DNA of 23,318 nt from Phycisphaerales bacterium UBA1845 (GTDB lineage: Bacteria; Planctomycetota; Phycisphaerae; UBA1845): NCBI GenBank assembly GCA_002338715.1, contig DDIR01000050.1, forward strand, positions 1-23,318. Reading direction: 5' to 3'. A program made the position numbers and the translations under genes. Of this stretch, positions 15,208 to 23,318 are shown one piece after another. Position 1 is the first letter of the stretch; each line of letters begins with the position of its first letter. Below the pieces are notes generated by a model. It searched no databases. It worked only from the letters and a program-made list of their open reading frames with translations, and was not told the origin of the DNA.

Positions 15208-15678
15208 TCATGTCTTGGTCTTTTTCTTGCGTGGAGGCTGGCCGCCGTAAAACGACTTTCCGCAATCGACCATGAATCGCTTGCGGATGGCCTCGCGCCC
15301 AAGGAGCATCCGAAATCCCATTTCGTCGCGATTGGCCAGCGTCAGTTCGATGGGCCAGGTTTCGCCCAATACGCGAATATCGGTCACAATCACCGGGCGT
15401 TTCTGGGCGTGCCCGCTGGAACTGCGAATCAAACGGTATTCAAGCACTTCGGCGCGACACCGAACGGTCTCGTGCGCGTTGCGTTGCAGCGGGTGCACCC
15501 TGAAGTCAACGAACGTTTTTCCCGCGCTTTCTGAAAGTTTGATATCGAGCGCATGAATCGATGACGAGCGCGCGCCCGTATCGATCTTCGCCTTCACCCT
15601 CGGGATCCCCAGATTGGGCAACTCTATCCACTCGCGCCACCCGATGACGATGGGCGGTCTTTTCTTCAACTTGCTCAT
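15208..15678 (-). CDS. rimB: RimB-like retropepsin-type protease (Zn_protease family PF05618)
   Basis: The 156-residue protein carries an aspartic-protease signature KIDTGARSSSIHA with Asp33 and a C-terminal FRMLLGREAIRKRF, the second conserved block of the family annotated as ATP-dependent zinc protease. Despite that name, the D-T-G-A motif is retropepsin-like. In Pseudomonas the homologue RimB is encoded with RimK and RimA and affects the RimK-dependent modification of ribosomal protein S6. Here it is the first gene of an operon with rimK-like and AstE-like genes. AGGTCAGA precedes the ATG at 15678, which is why the longer frame reaching 15735 is not used. The lysine-rich tail RKKKTKT is unusual and may bind nucleic acid or ribosomes. 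Confidence 0.88.
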   Translation of the reverse strand: MSKLKKRPPIVIGWREWIELPNLGIPRVKAKIDTGARSSSIHALDIKLSESAGKTFVDFRVHPLQRNAHETVRCRAEVLEYRLIRSSSGHAQKRPVIVTDIRVLGETWPIELTLANRDEMGFRMLLGREAIRKRFMVDCGKSFYGGQPPRKKKTKT

Positions 15679-15993
15679 TCTGACCTGTTTCCAGTCGCAG
15701 TGACTGCGCTGAGGACCCTGCCAATGCGATGTCATGATACGGAGAGCCTGTGGTCAATACGCTTACGATTAAAACGGCGAACACGCACATTGGCAAGGGC
15801 AAACAGGGCCCATCTCCATATCGCACCTGTTTTCATGGCGGTGATGCACCCAGTGCGAGGGCTTCCCGTTGATTTCCGCAAACAACCGTATGATTCTTGC
15901 ACCCAACGCACATCACGCAGAAAATGAAAACGCTCAATGGACTGACGAAGTCAATGGACTCCCGCATCGGTCGCACAACGGAGGCGCCGCCAA
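15679..15993. other. Divergent intergenic region between rimB-like gene and corA
   Basis: This 315-bp gap should contain both promoters. I see no gene I would support, no repeat and no strong hairpin. TTGATT (about 15869) and TATGAT (about 15889) are the best sigma-70-like boxes on the + strand, but the 14-base spacing is too short to call. Confidence 0.4.
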
Positions 15994-17088
15994 ATGTTTC
16001 GCAAACGACATCCGCCTGTCGGGTCCAAGCCCGGTACGCTCATGATTCACGAGTGCGCCGCGAGGCCGGTGATACGCGTGATGAAATACAATCCTGATAA
16101 CCTCGAAGAATTTGAAGACGTCAGCGTTTCCGACCTGACAAAACTGCTTGACGACAATTCGGTCTGCTGGGTTGACGTGCAGGGCCTTGGTGATGAAGCC
16201 GTCCTTCGCGACATCGCCGACAAGTTTTCAATTCACTTGCTGGCGCTCGAAGACGTCGTCAACGTGCCCCAGCGACCCAAGGTTGAGTACTTTGAAGGCC
16301 ATACGCTCTGCATCACGCGGATGGTCCTGCCAAATCAATCACGCATCTATCCCGAGCAGGTCAGTTTGTTTCTGGGCAAGAACTTCGTGTTGACGTTTCA
16401 GGAACGGGAAGGCGACGTCTTCGATCCAGTACGCCATCGAATCAGAAACAAGGGGAAGATCATCCTAAGCGCCGGACCAAGTTACCTCACCTACGCGCTA
16501 CTCGATGCGGTGATCGACGGCTACTATCCATTGTTGGAACTGTTCGGTGAGAAGCTCGAAGCCCTGGAAGATCAGATCGTCTCCAATCCAAAACCGGAAA
16601 TCCTCCGGAAGATTCACGGCATCAAACGCGACATGTTGACGCTTCGCCGTTCAATTTGGCCGCAGCGCGAAGTCGTCAACGAAATGATCCGCGACGAAAA
16701 CCCGCTGATCACCGACACCGTGCGCGTGTACCTGCGCGACTGCTACGATCACTGTGTGCAACTGATGGACGGGGTCGAGACGTATCGCGAGTTGGCCGGC
16801 GGGTTGATGGATGTCTATCTTTCAAGTGTGGGCAACCGCCAGAACGAAGTGATGAAGGTGTTGACGATCATGGCCACCATCTTTATCCCCCTGACGTTTC
16901 TCGCGGGTATCTATGGCATGAATTTCGACGTCATGCCCGAACTGCGGTTTGCCTGGGCGTATCCGGCGTTATTGGGTGTGATGGCCACCATCGCCATTTG
17001 CATGCTATTCTTCTTTCGCCGAAAGGGCTGGCTCGGTGAACGCGACGACGACCCGCCGGAAGCGATTTCGAATCAAGATGACGAATAA
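15994..17088 (+). CDS. corA: CorA-type Mg2+/Co2+ transporter
   Basis: The 364-residue protein has the CorA plan: a large cytoplasmic alpha/beta and coiled-coil domain, then two C-terminal helices, with the selectivity signature Gly-Met-Asn at residues 308-310 (YGMNFDVMPEL) at the end of helix 1. LALEDVVNVPQRPKVEYFEGH in the N-terminal domain is typical of the CorA/CNT group. It forms a pentameric inner-membrane channel for magnesium. GGAGG lies about 9 bases before the ATG. It is divergent from the rimB-like operon and is followed on the same strand by a large MscS-type channel, so two membrane channels lie side by side. Confidence 0.95.
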   Translation: MFRKRHPPVGSKPGTLMIHECAARPVIRVMKYNPDNLEEFEDVSVSDLTKLLDDNSVCWVDVQGLGDEAVLRDIADKFSIHLLALEDVVNVPQRPKVEYFEGHTLCITRMVLPNQSRIYPEQVSLFLGKNFVLTFQEREGDVFDPVRHRIRNKGKIILSAGPSYLTYALLDAVIDGYYPLLELFGEKLEALEDQIVSNPKPEILRKIHGIKRDMLTLRRSIWPQREVVNEMIRDENPLITDTVRVYLRDCYDHCVQLMDGVETYRELAGGLMDVYLSSVGNRQNEVMKVLTIMATIFIPLTFLAGIYGMNFDVMPELRFAWAYPALLGVMATIAICMLFFFRRKGWLGERDDDPPEAISNQDDE

Positions 17089-17154
17089 TGGATTTTGACA
17101 GTGGTGAACTCAGGCGACTGTCACGCGGTATTCAAAACGAAAGCAGCGAACAAC

Positions 17155-20100
17155 ATGCGAGAACCCCAACGAACCCATCAGGCATGCCGGGTGATTCTCG
17201 CCGCGTCGATGCTGTTGCTCCCTTGGTCAGTCGCTGGCAAAGATGGGCAGGATGTTGACACGAACGGTCCCGCGCCGGCTGCCGCGCCGCAGTTGCTGCT
17301 GACCAAACCCGAACTTCAGCTGCAACTTGAGCAGGTCAAGGAATCGGTCAATCTATCCGACGACGCCAAAGCCAAAGCCACCGGAATCCTCACGCAGGCG
17401 ATCGGGCAATTGGAAATCGCCGAACAGTGGACAGCCAAGGCGGCTGAGTTTGAATCCGAACGTCAAAAGGCGCCGGAGCGATTGGCTGCGATACAAGCTG
17501 AGTTGGCCAAACCGTTTCCCGAACCGGGATCAGACATCCCCGCAGACGCGACCCGCGCGGACCTCGAATTGCGTCTGCATCAGGTTCAAAGCGATCTGGA
17601 CAACGAGAAAAAGACCCTCGCCGATTGGGAGCGCGAACGCGATCAGCGGACGACGCGCCGCAAAGAAATTCCCGAGTTGGTCGCAGCCGCCAAGGCGAGA
17701 ATTCTGGCGATCACCGAACCAGCGCAATCGCCCGAAGACGATCCATCCGCGATTGTTCGCGCGGCGCAGCGCTCGTTGGTGCAGGCCCGGCGTCTGGCGA
17801 TTGAACGCGAGATCGAAGCATACAACAGCGAACTGCTCAGCTACGACGCCCGGCGTGATTTGCTTCAAGCCCGACTTGATCGGGCCACGCGTCGCGTCAA
17901 CCATGCGGAAAAGACCCTCGCGGTGGTGCAAAAGCGCGTTCAGGAAAAAGCGCACACGGAATCCGTTCAGACGCTTCGCGATGCCCGCGAACAACTCAAG
18001 CAAGCCCACCCCGCGATTCGTCCACTCATCGAAGAGCGCGAAAAGCTTGCGCTGGGTGCGCGAGAGTTACAAAATGAAATCAAGTCTGTCGATCAGCGCG
18101 TTTCCGATACGGATGCGCAACTTGCCCAACTCAGTCTGGAATTCGACAAAATCAACCGCCGCGTCAACGTGACGGGGCTGACCAACGCAATTGGCCAACT
18201 CCTTCGCAAGCATCGGGGCAATCTTCCCAGCATTCGCCCGATTCAACGCGACTTACGGCAGGGTAAAGATCGCATCAGCGCGGTCCAACTCATCATCCTC
18301 GAATTGGAAGATCGCCGATCGGAATTGATCGGAGCCGACGCGATCGTGTCGGAAGTGATGGAAGAGGTCGGTCCTGACGAAGACGCCGAGCGCCGCGCGA
18401 TGATCGAACAAGCCGCGACCGAAGCGATCACCAATCTTCGAACGGACACCGGCACGCTGCTTAAAGAGTACGACCGACTTTTTGACAAGCTCGTGGATCT
18501 CGACAGCAAGGAGCGCGAGCTGGTCGTCACAATTGAACGCTTCAAGCAATACGTCGATGAGAAAGTACTCTGGATTCGAAGCGGCGCCACACCTCACTTG
18601 TCTGATATTCGCCAGGGGCGCGATGCATTCGTGTGGCTGGTGAGCCCGAGCAGTTGGGGTAACGTGCTTCGATCAATCGGTGGCACTGCGCGGGCGAATG
18701 CGGGTTGGTTGGCGGTGAGCGGGCTGCTGCTTTTTGCCATCTGGACGTCATCGGGGCGGTTTCGTCGTTTCGTGCGAGAAGCTGGCGAGCGCGTCAACAA
18801 GTTGACGAGAGACAACATGCTGCGGACCGTTGGCGTGTTGTTCGCCAGCGCTTTTCTTGCCGTTCGCTGGCCTGCAACACTTTGGTTTGTCGGTTGGGTG
18901 ATCGCGTCACCACCGGAATCCACCGACTTTTCAAAGGCGATTTCGAGCGGTCTGAGTGCCACGGCGGTCATTTTGCTGACGTTGCAATCGCTGCGGCAGA
19001 TCGCTCGCATCAACGGGCTGGGTGAGAAACATTTTCGATGGAACGCACAGTCGCTCAAGCTGCTCAAGCTGCACATCGCGTGGTTGACGCCGATTCTTGT
19101 CCCGACGTTCTTTGTATTCTCAACGCTCGAAGCACAGGGCAACGAAGCCTTCAAAGGTTCGCTCGGCCGGGCGACTTTCGTGGTCGCGTTTCTCGCGATT
19201 GCTCTGTTCATTCAACGGGTTCTGCGCCCAAGCGGACCCGTATTGGGGCCCGTGCTTCAACGTCAATCCGCAAGCTGGCTTAACCGTCTGCGACACGTCT
19301 GGTTTACGACGACATTGGCGCTACCGCTGTTGCTCGTGATCGCAGCCGTCATGGGTTACTACTACACGTCGCTCTATCTGGGCACGCGTTTTATCGAATC
19401 GGTCTGGTTGCTGGTTGGACTGATTGTCGGGTTCGCTCTGGTCAAGCGCTGGCTGGTTTTGCAGATCCGTCGCCGCGCCATTGCCGAAGCGCAGGAGCGG
19501 GCGGCACAAAAGCAGCAGAAAGTACAGGAATCAGAAGGACCAACCGACCCGGATGTCGTCAGCGTGCCGGAAGAACGCCTCGACGTGGTGTCCATCAATA
19601 AGCAGACGTTGCAGCTTGTGCGCGTGATGATGATGGTGATCGGGATCGGCGGGTTGTGGGCGATCTGGGCGGACGCATTGCCGGCGCTCGGCGTGCTTCG
19701 CGGTGTGACCCTTTGGTCGATTACGCATCAAGTATCAGAAACCATCACCAATGCGGACGGCAAGACCATCGTCAACGAAGTGACGAAGATCATCCCCATC
19801 ACGCTCGCCAACCTCGGCCTCGTCAGCTTGACGTTGCTCATCACGGTCGTCGCGGTCAAGAACGTGCCCGGTCTTTTGGAGATCACGATCCTCCAGCGCC
19901 TGCCAATCGATGCGGGCGGGCGATTCACCGCCACCGCGATCACGCGGTATCTCATTACCGTCACCGGTGTTATCGTCGCGTTTGGCCAAATTGGCGTCGG
20001 TTGGGCCCAGGTGCAGTGGCTGGTGGCTGCGATGACGGTGGGTCTTGGTTTTGGATTGCAGGAAATCTTCGCCAACCTGGCGTCGGGTCTGATGCTCTTG

Positions 20101-20628
20101 ATCGAAAGACCCATCCGCATTGGCGACACGGTGACCGTGTCAGACACCGTTGGTACGGTAACGCGCATCCGCACGCGGGCGACCACGGTGGTGGGGTGGG
20201 ACCGCAAGGAACTCATTATTCCCAACAAGGAATTCATCACCGGGCGGGTGGTGAACTGGACGCTGTCAGACTCGGTCATCCGACTTATTGTCCCGGTGGG
20301 CATTGCATACGGTTCGGATACGAAACTCGCGAAGTCCGTGATGTCCAAAATCGTCGAGAACAATCAAAATGTCCTCGACGACCCGCCCCCGCGAATCTTG
20401 TTCATGGGCTTTGGAGAAAGTTCGCTGGACTTTGAAGTGCGGGCTTATGTCGGGTCGATCGATCACTACATGTTGACGATCGACGAACTGCATTTCGCCA
20501 TCGATCAGGAGTTCAGGAAAGCCGGCATCGAGATCGCTTTCCCGCAGCGCGATATCCACGTGCGATCCGTCCAGGATGCGTTCACCGTCGTCCGCGATCA
20601 ATCGAGTCAGGTGCCCAAATCCGAATAG
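17155..20628 (+). CDS. Large MscS-superfamily mechanosensitive channel (MscK/MscM-like)
   Basis: The 1157-residue protein starts with a signal peptide (MREPQRTHQACRVILAASML, cleavage near VAGKD). A periplasmic, charged, coiled-coil-rich domain of about 450 residues follows (QLQLEQVKESVNLSDDAK, then long heptad-like runs of Q/E/R/A). About ten transmembrane helices start near GWLAVSGLLLFAIW. The C-terminal MscS core has the pore helix region GLGFGLQEIFANLASGLMLLIERPI, the beta domain IGDTVTVSDTVGTV...TTVVGWDRKELIIPNKEF, and the closing FPQRDIHVRS. Size and plan match MscK or MscM of E. coli, which protect cells from hypo-osmotic shock. I start at ATG 17155 because the signal peptide begins there; a TTG at 17095 would add 20 residues. 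It lies 66 bases after corA. Confidence 0.92.
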   Translation: MREPQRTHQACRVILAASMLLLPWSVAGKDGQDVDTNGPAPAAAPQLLLTKPELQLQLEQVKESVNLSDDAKAKATGILTQAIGQLEIAEQWTAKAAEFESERQKAPERLAAIQAELAKPFPEPGSDIPADATRADLELRLHQVQSDLDNEKKTLADWERERDQRTTRRKEIPELVAAAKARILAITEPAQSPEDDPSAIVRAAQRSLVQARRLAIEREIEAYNSELLSYDARRDLLQARLDRATRRVNHAEKTLAVVQKRVQEKAHTESVQTLRDAREQLKQAHPAIRPLIEEREKLALGARELQNEIKSVDQRVSDTDAQLAQLSLEFDKINRRVNVTGLTNAIGQLLRKHRGNLPSIRPIQRDLRQGKDRISAVQLIILELEDRRSELIGADAIVSEVMEEVGPDEDAERRAMIEQAATEAITNLRTDTGTLLKEYDRLFDKLVDLDSKERELVVTIERFKQYVDEKVLWIRSGATPHLSDIRQGRDAFVWLVSPSSWGNVLRSIGGTARANAGWLAVSGLLLFAIWTSSGRFRRFVREAGERVNKLTRDNMLRTVGVLFASAFLAVRWPATLWFVGWVIASPPESTDFSKAISSGLSATAVILLTLQSLRQIARINGLGEKHFRWNAQSLKLLKLHIAWLTPILVPTFFVFSTLEAQGNEAFKGSLGRATFVVAFLAIALFIQRVLRPSGPVLGPVLQRQSASWLNRLRHVWFTTTLALPLLLVIAAVMGYYYTSLYLGTRFIESVWLLVGLIVGFALVKRWLVLQIRRRAIAEAQERAAQKQQKVQESEGPTDPDVVSVPEERLDVVSINKQTLQLVRVMMMVIGIGGLWAIWADALPALGVLRGVTLWSITHQVSETITNADGKTIVNEVTKIIPITLANLGLVSLTLLITVVAVKNVPGLLEITILQRLPIDAGGRFTATAITRYLITVTGVIVAFGQIGVGWAQVQWLVAAMTVGLGFGLQEIFANLASGLMLLIERPIRIGDTVTVSDTVGTVTRIRTRATTVVGWDRKELIIPNKEFITGRVVNWTLSDSVIRLIVPVGIAYGSDTKLAKSVMSKIVENNQNVLDDPPPRILFMGFGESSLDFEVRAYVGSIDHYMLTIDELHFAIDQEFRKAGIEIAFPQRDIHVRSVQDAFTVVRDQSSQVPKSE

Positions 20629-20893
20629 ACCTGCACCGCATCCCCTCCTGCATCGGCTGGCGGTCAGGAGATGGGTTCAAATATGCAATTGCGGTGCCAA
20701 GGCCGTTGGTTTAATCTGAATCAGCTTTTCAATCATCATGGGCAAGGGTTCGATTCGATGCAGCGAATCGCAGAAAATTCACGTCAGACCTTAGACCAGA
20801 TGAGCGTCGCCGATTCGGCACGTCGCCGTTGTGCGATCCATCACTACTTGTACATTGTCCTGATCGGGCCAGTCAGGATCCATCGAGGCTAAG

Positions 20894-22507
20894 ATGTCAT
20901 CAGACGATACCCAGTCAGCCGGCTCCCCGACCTCAGACAGTACGCCATCACTTCGCAGCGAGATCGTCAGCCTTTCCAACAACGTGATCACCTGGTTTGG
21001 CTTGATGGTGGTCGCGGTGTCGCTGTGCCTGCTGATGACGTTTGTGCTCTTTGCGGTTCTTGTTCCCGATCATAACCCGTACGTGGATGTTCTCGGTTAC
21101 CTCGTGTTACCGGGCGTCTTGATTGGCGGGCTGGTTCTTTGCCCCATCGGTATCTACTGGACGCGCAGGCGACGAAGAAAGTCCGCCACGACGGGCGTGA
21201 TTTCGGTTCGCTTCGGTTTGACGTTCATGGCCGTCACATTTTTTCTCATGCTCCCGATCCTTGGCATCAGCGGTTACGAAGGCTACCACTACACGGAATC
21301 GGCGCAGTTCTGCACCAACGTCTGCCACACGGTGATGGAACCACAGGGAACAACCTACGCCTACTCGCCGCATGCACGCGTGTCATGTGCCGAGTGTCAC
21401 ATCGGCGCGGGTGCGAGTCCGTTCGTCAAATCAAAGCTTTCGGGACTGCGGCAGGTTCTCGCTGTTTGGCGCGAAAGCTATTCCAAACCGATTCCACCGG
21501 CGATCAGCGAACTGCGACCCGCCCGCGAAACATGCGAGCAGTGTCATTGGCCGCAGAAGTTTTTTGGCAAGCAGTTGCGCCCGGTGGTGCACTTTTCTTC
21601 GGATGAAAAGAACTCGCGCTACGAAGTGCAGATGCTGCTCAAGACCGGTGGAGCCGATGAAAGTCTCGGCGTCAGCGAAGGCATCCACATGCACATGCTT
21701 CAGGATGTCGAATACGTCGCCGTCGACGACCACATGCAAAAAATCCCATGGGTCAGGTACACGGACGCATCCGGAAAGTCGACGATCTTCCGCGACGACG
21801 GTCAGCCGAACGATGCGCCACCGCCCGACGGTCATCGCCGCCGCCTCGACTGCATGGACTGCCACAACCGCGGCGCCCACGAATTCCGCGCACCACAGGA
21901 ATCGGTGGACCACCTGCTCGATGCCGGCAAGATCGATACCAAACTGCCATTCGTCAAACGCGAAATCGTCAGCGTCCTCAGCGAGGAATATGCCGACAAG
22001 GATGCTGCGATGACCACCATTTCCGACAAGATCGAGGCGTTCTATCGCACCAGTTATCCCGAGATGACCGACAACGGCAAGTCCGAATCGGTCAAGAACG
22101 CAGTGCAAGCCGCCCAGCAGATTTATGGCAACAGCGTCTTCCCCGCGATGAAGGTTTCCTGGAAGTCGTATCCCAACAACATTGGCCACCTCAATTCGCC
22201 CGGGTGCTTCCGATGCCACAACGGGCGGCACATCAACGAGGAAGGCGTACCGATTTCATCCGAGTGCGACGTGTGTCATACGTTCCTGCATCGTTCGGAA
22301 TCCGGCGATACGTATGTGCAGGACATCTTCGACCACCCGATGAAGATCCACGATAAATGGGACGGCCTGGGGCCGCACGCGACCATGCGCTGCGACCAGT
22401 GCCACACCGGCGGTCCGATCCTTGGCTGCACCGAATGCCACGAGTCGGGAGCGTGGTTGGAAGAACGCGGCGTCGAGGCATTTCGCAAGACTTCGCGAAC
22501 GCATTGA
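20894..22507 (+). CDS. Octaheme NapC/NirT-type membrane cytochrome c
   Basis: The 537-residue protein has two N-terminal membrane segments (about residues 32-60 and 70-92), a basic cluster RRRRRK, a third hydrophobic segment (about 107-128), and a large extracytoplasmic heme domain. Eight heme-binding motifs are visible: a variant CTNVCH (C140, C144, H145) and canonical CxxCH at 165, 214, 320, 438, 458, 500 and 512. The first motif with HTVMEP and SPHARVSCAECH is typical of NapC/NirT-related quinol-oxidising cytochromes, which pass electrons to periplasmic reductases or outer partners. The extended C-terminal part with four closely spaced hemes is unlike the tetraheme NapC. GAGG lies 6 bases before the ATG. 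No partner reductase gene is in the window. Confidence 0.9.
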   Translation: MSSDDTQSAGSPTSDSTPSLRSEIVSLSNNVITWFGLMVVAVSLCLLMTFVLFAVLVPDHNPYVDVLGYLVLPGVLIGGLVLCPIGIYWTRRRRRKSATTGVISVRFGLTFMAVTFFLMLPILGISGYEGYHYTESAQFCTNVCHTVMEPQGTTYAYSPHARVSCAECHIGAGASPFVKSKLSGLRQVLAVWRESYSKPIPPAISELRPARETCEQCHWPQKFFGKQLRPVVHFSSDEKNSRYEVQMLLKTGGADESLGVSEGIHMHMLQDVEYVAVDDHMQKIPWVRYTDASGKSTIFRDDGQPNDAPPPDGHRRRLDCMDCHNRGAHEFRAPQESVDHLLDAGKIDTKLPFVKREIVSVLSEEYADKDAAMTTISDKIEAFYRTSYPEMTDNGKSESVKNAVQAAQQIYGNSVFPAMKVSWKSYPNNIGHLNSPGCFRCHNGRHINEEGVPISSECDVCHTFLHRSESGDTYVQDIFDHPMKIHDKWDGLGPHATMRCDQCHTGGPILGCTECHESGAWLEERGVEAFRKTSRTH

Positions 22508-22533
22508 CCCGCGCGAATCGTCAGGAGGCCGGG

Positions 22534-22992
22534 ATGAAGTTCGTTGAGATACTCAAGGATGGCTCGTTGGCGGAACCAACCGCCGATCTGCCCGAGGTTG
22601 CATCTGGCGTTTTGTGTTCTACGCGTGATCACTACGGCCGCACGGGGTTCAGCCCACCTTGGGTTGGTTACATCGTGCAATCCAACGATGCAACCGGCGC
22701 CGCGCAATGGGTCGGGACGTGTGCATTCACCGCTGCGCCGAAAGACGGACGCGTCGAAATTGCATACTTCACGTTTCCCGATTTCGAAGGCCGGGGAATC
22801 GCCACGCAGATGGCCCGCAAGCTTCTTGAAATTGCCCGGCAAAACGATTCGACGCTGACCATCACCGCGTTCACCCTCGCCGAAAAGAATGCCTCGAATT
22901 CAATTCTCAAGAAGTTGGGGTTCGACTTCGCTGGGGTGGTCGAACATCCCGAAGACGGAACCATTTGGGAATGGACGCGGCCAGCGAACTGA
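22534..22992 (+). CDS. GNAT-family N-acetyltransferase
   Basis: The 152-residue protein has the GNAT acetyl-CoA site: VEIAYFTFPDFEGRGIATQMARKLLEIA (the strand 4, pyrophosphate loop GRGIAT and helix), and NASNSILKKLGFDFAG, the usual C-terminal half. The pattern is nearest to the RimJ/RimL-type group that acetylates protein N-termini or small amines; the substrate is unknown. An AGGAGG lies immediately upstream of the ATG at 22534, one of the strongest ribosome sites in the window. It starts 26 bases after the cytochrome c stop and is followed by the dihydroorotase gene after 60 bases, so co-transcription is possible. Confidence 0.88.
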   Translation: MKFVEILKDGSLAEPTADLPEVASGVLCSTRDHYGRTGFSPPWVGYIVQSNDATGAAQWVGTCAFTAAPKDGRVEIAYFTFPDFEGRGIATQMARKLLEIARQNDSTLTITAFTLAEKNASNSILKKLGFDFAGVVEHPEDGTIWEWTRPAN

Positions 22993-23052
22993 CAGGACCG
23001 GCCAACTGACCGAGGGTGCAATCCGCCCTGACGTCGTTAGAATCCAGTCATC

Positions 23053-23318
23053 ATGCCTGCACAACACTATCCCCGCGAGTATTGCATCGACGGCGCAAGG
23101 ATCATCGACCCATCCGCCGGTCTGGACGGAGTCGGCTGGCTTCACGTTCGCGACGGCAGGATCGCTGGTATCGGACTGGGACTTCGCCCCGACGGCATCC
23201 AACACGTCATCACCAAACCGGGCTTGATCGCCTGCCCCGGACTCATCGACATCCACGTGCACCTGCGCGAGCCGGGCGGTGAATACAAGGAAACCCTGCA
23301 GACCGGTTGCGAAGCGGC
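23053..23318 (+). CDS. pyrC: Dihydroorotase (class I), 5' part, runs off the window
   Basis: The first 88 residues are present. GARIIDPSAGLDG and VRDGRIAGIG are the composite beta-strand start of amidohydrolases, and GLIDIHVHLREPGGEYKET is the class I dihydroorotase signature: the HxH supplies two zinc ligands and LREPG belongs to the substrate site. The enzyme closes N-carbamoyl-aspartate to dihydroorotate in pyrimidine synthesis. No clear Shine-Dalgarno site precedes the ATG. The other amidohydrolases (allantoinase, hydantoinase) share the fold, but the LREPG motif favours dihydroorotase. Confidence 0.9.
   Translation, partial: MPAQHYPREYCIDGARIIDPSAGLDGVGWLHVRDGRIAGIGLGLRPDGIQHVITKPGLIACPGLIDIHVHLREPGGEYKETLQTGCEA

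Noticed and set aside
19656..20435. 259-residue + strand frame rich in His and Arg
   Set aside because: It overlaps the MscS core in another frame; the high His/Arg content is typical of an off-frame translation in GC-rich DNA.
20671..20892. Small 73-residue protein upstream of the cytochrome gene
   Set aside because: It has no motif, no membrane segment and only a badly spaced AGGAG; the segment is more likely a leader or promoter region.

Overview
The window looks like a chromosomal segment from a moderately GC-rich, Gram-negative-type bacterium, most plausibly a member of the Planctomycetota. This is an inference from gene content: an ECF sigma factor sits directly upstream of a membrane-anchored Ser/Thr kinase, there is a small zinc-ribbon membrane protein, a lipoprotein with an Asp/Gly/Asn-rich linker, and many genes without a strong Shine-Dalgarno site. 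No rRNA gene, CRISPR array or transposase gene was found. One tRNA gene with an unusual anticodon arm lies near the left end.

Left part (1-8550). The first ~1 kb is repeat-rich and gene-poor. It holds a 16-bp tandem duplication, a dRS3-like palindromic repeat, a hairpin, the odd tRNA and a decayed RHS/YD-repeat remnant. It is followed by a GAF-like plus nucleotidyltransferase fusion protein and a secreted lipoprotein on the + strand. On the - strand come a zinc-ribbon membrane protein, an exported Ig-like (Big_5-type) protein, the kinase/sigma pair, a gene-free 535-bp stretch with a 91-nt inverted-repeat element, a small membrane-anchored protein and an FkbM methyltransferase.

Middle part (8863-12809). 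This is a probable glycan or cell-surface block: a class I SAM methyltransferase, a large polytopic GT-C-like membrane protein, and a divergently transcribed GtrB/DPM-like family 2 glycosyltransferase. A second dRS3-like repeat lies in the convergent gap at 9580-9753.

Right part (12836-23318). A - strand operon runs rimB-like retropepsin, then a RimK-type ATP-grasp ligase fused to a C-terminal TrkA_C/RCK_C-like domain, then an AstE/aspartoacylase-like zinc hydrolase. The set reads as a ligase, a protease and a hydrolase for alpha-glutamyl or similar peptide tails, with a possible ligand-sensing tail on the ligase. Divergent from it on the + strand are corA, a very large MscS-superfamily channel (MscK/MscM-like), an octaheme NapC/NirT-type membrane cytochrome c, a GNAT acetyltransferase, and the 5' part of a class I dihydroorotase gene that runs off the window.

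The candidates most worth a second look are the RimB/RimK-TrkA_C/AstE operon, the tRNA with a Cys-like body and a non-Cys-compatible anticodon loop, the GAF-nucleotidyltransferase fusion, and the 91-nt inverted-repeat element.
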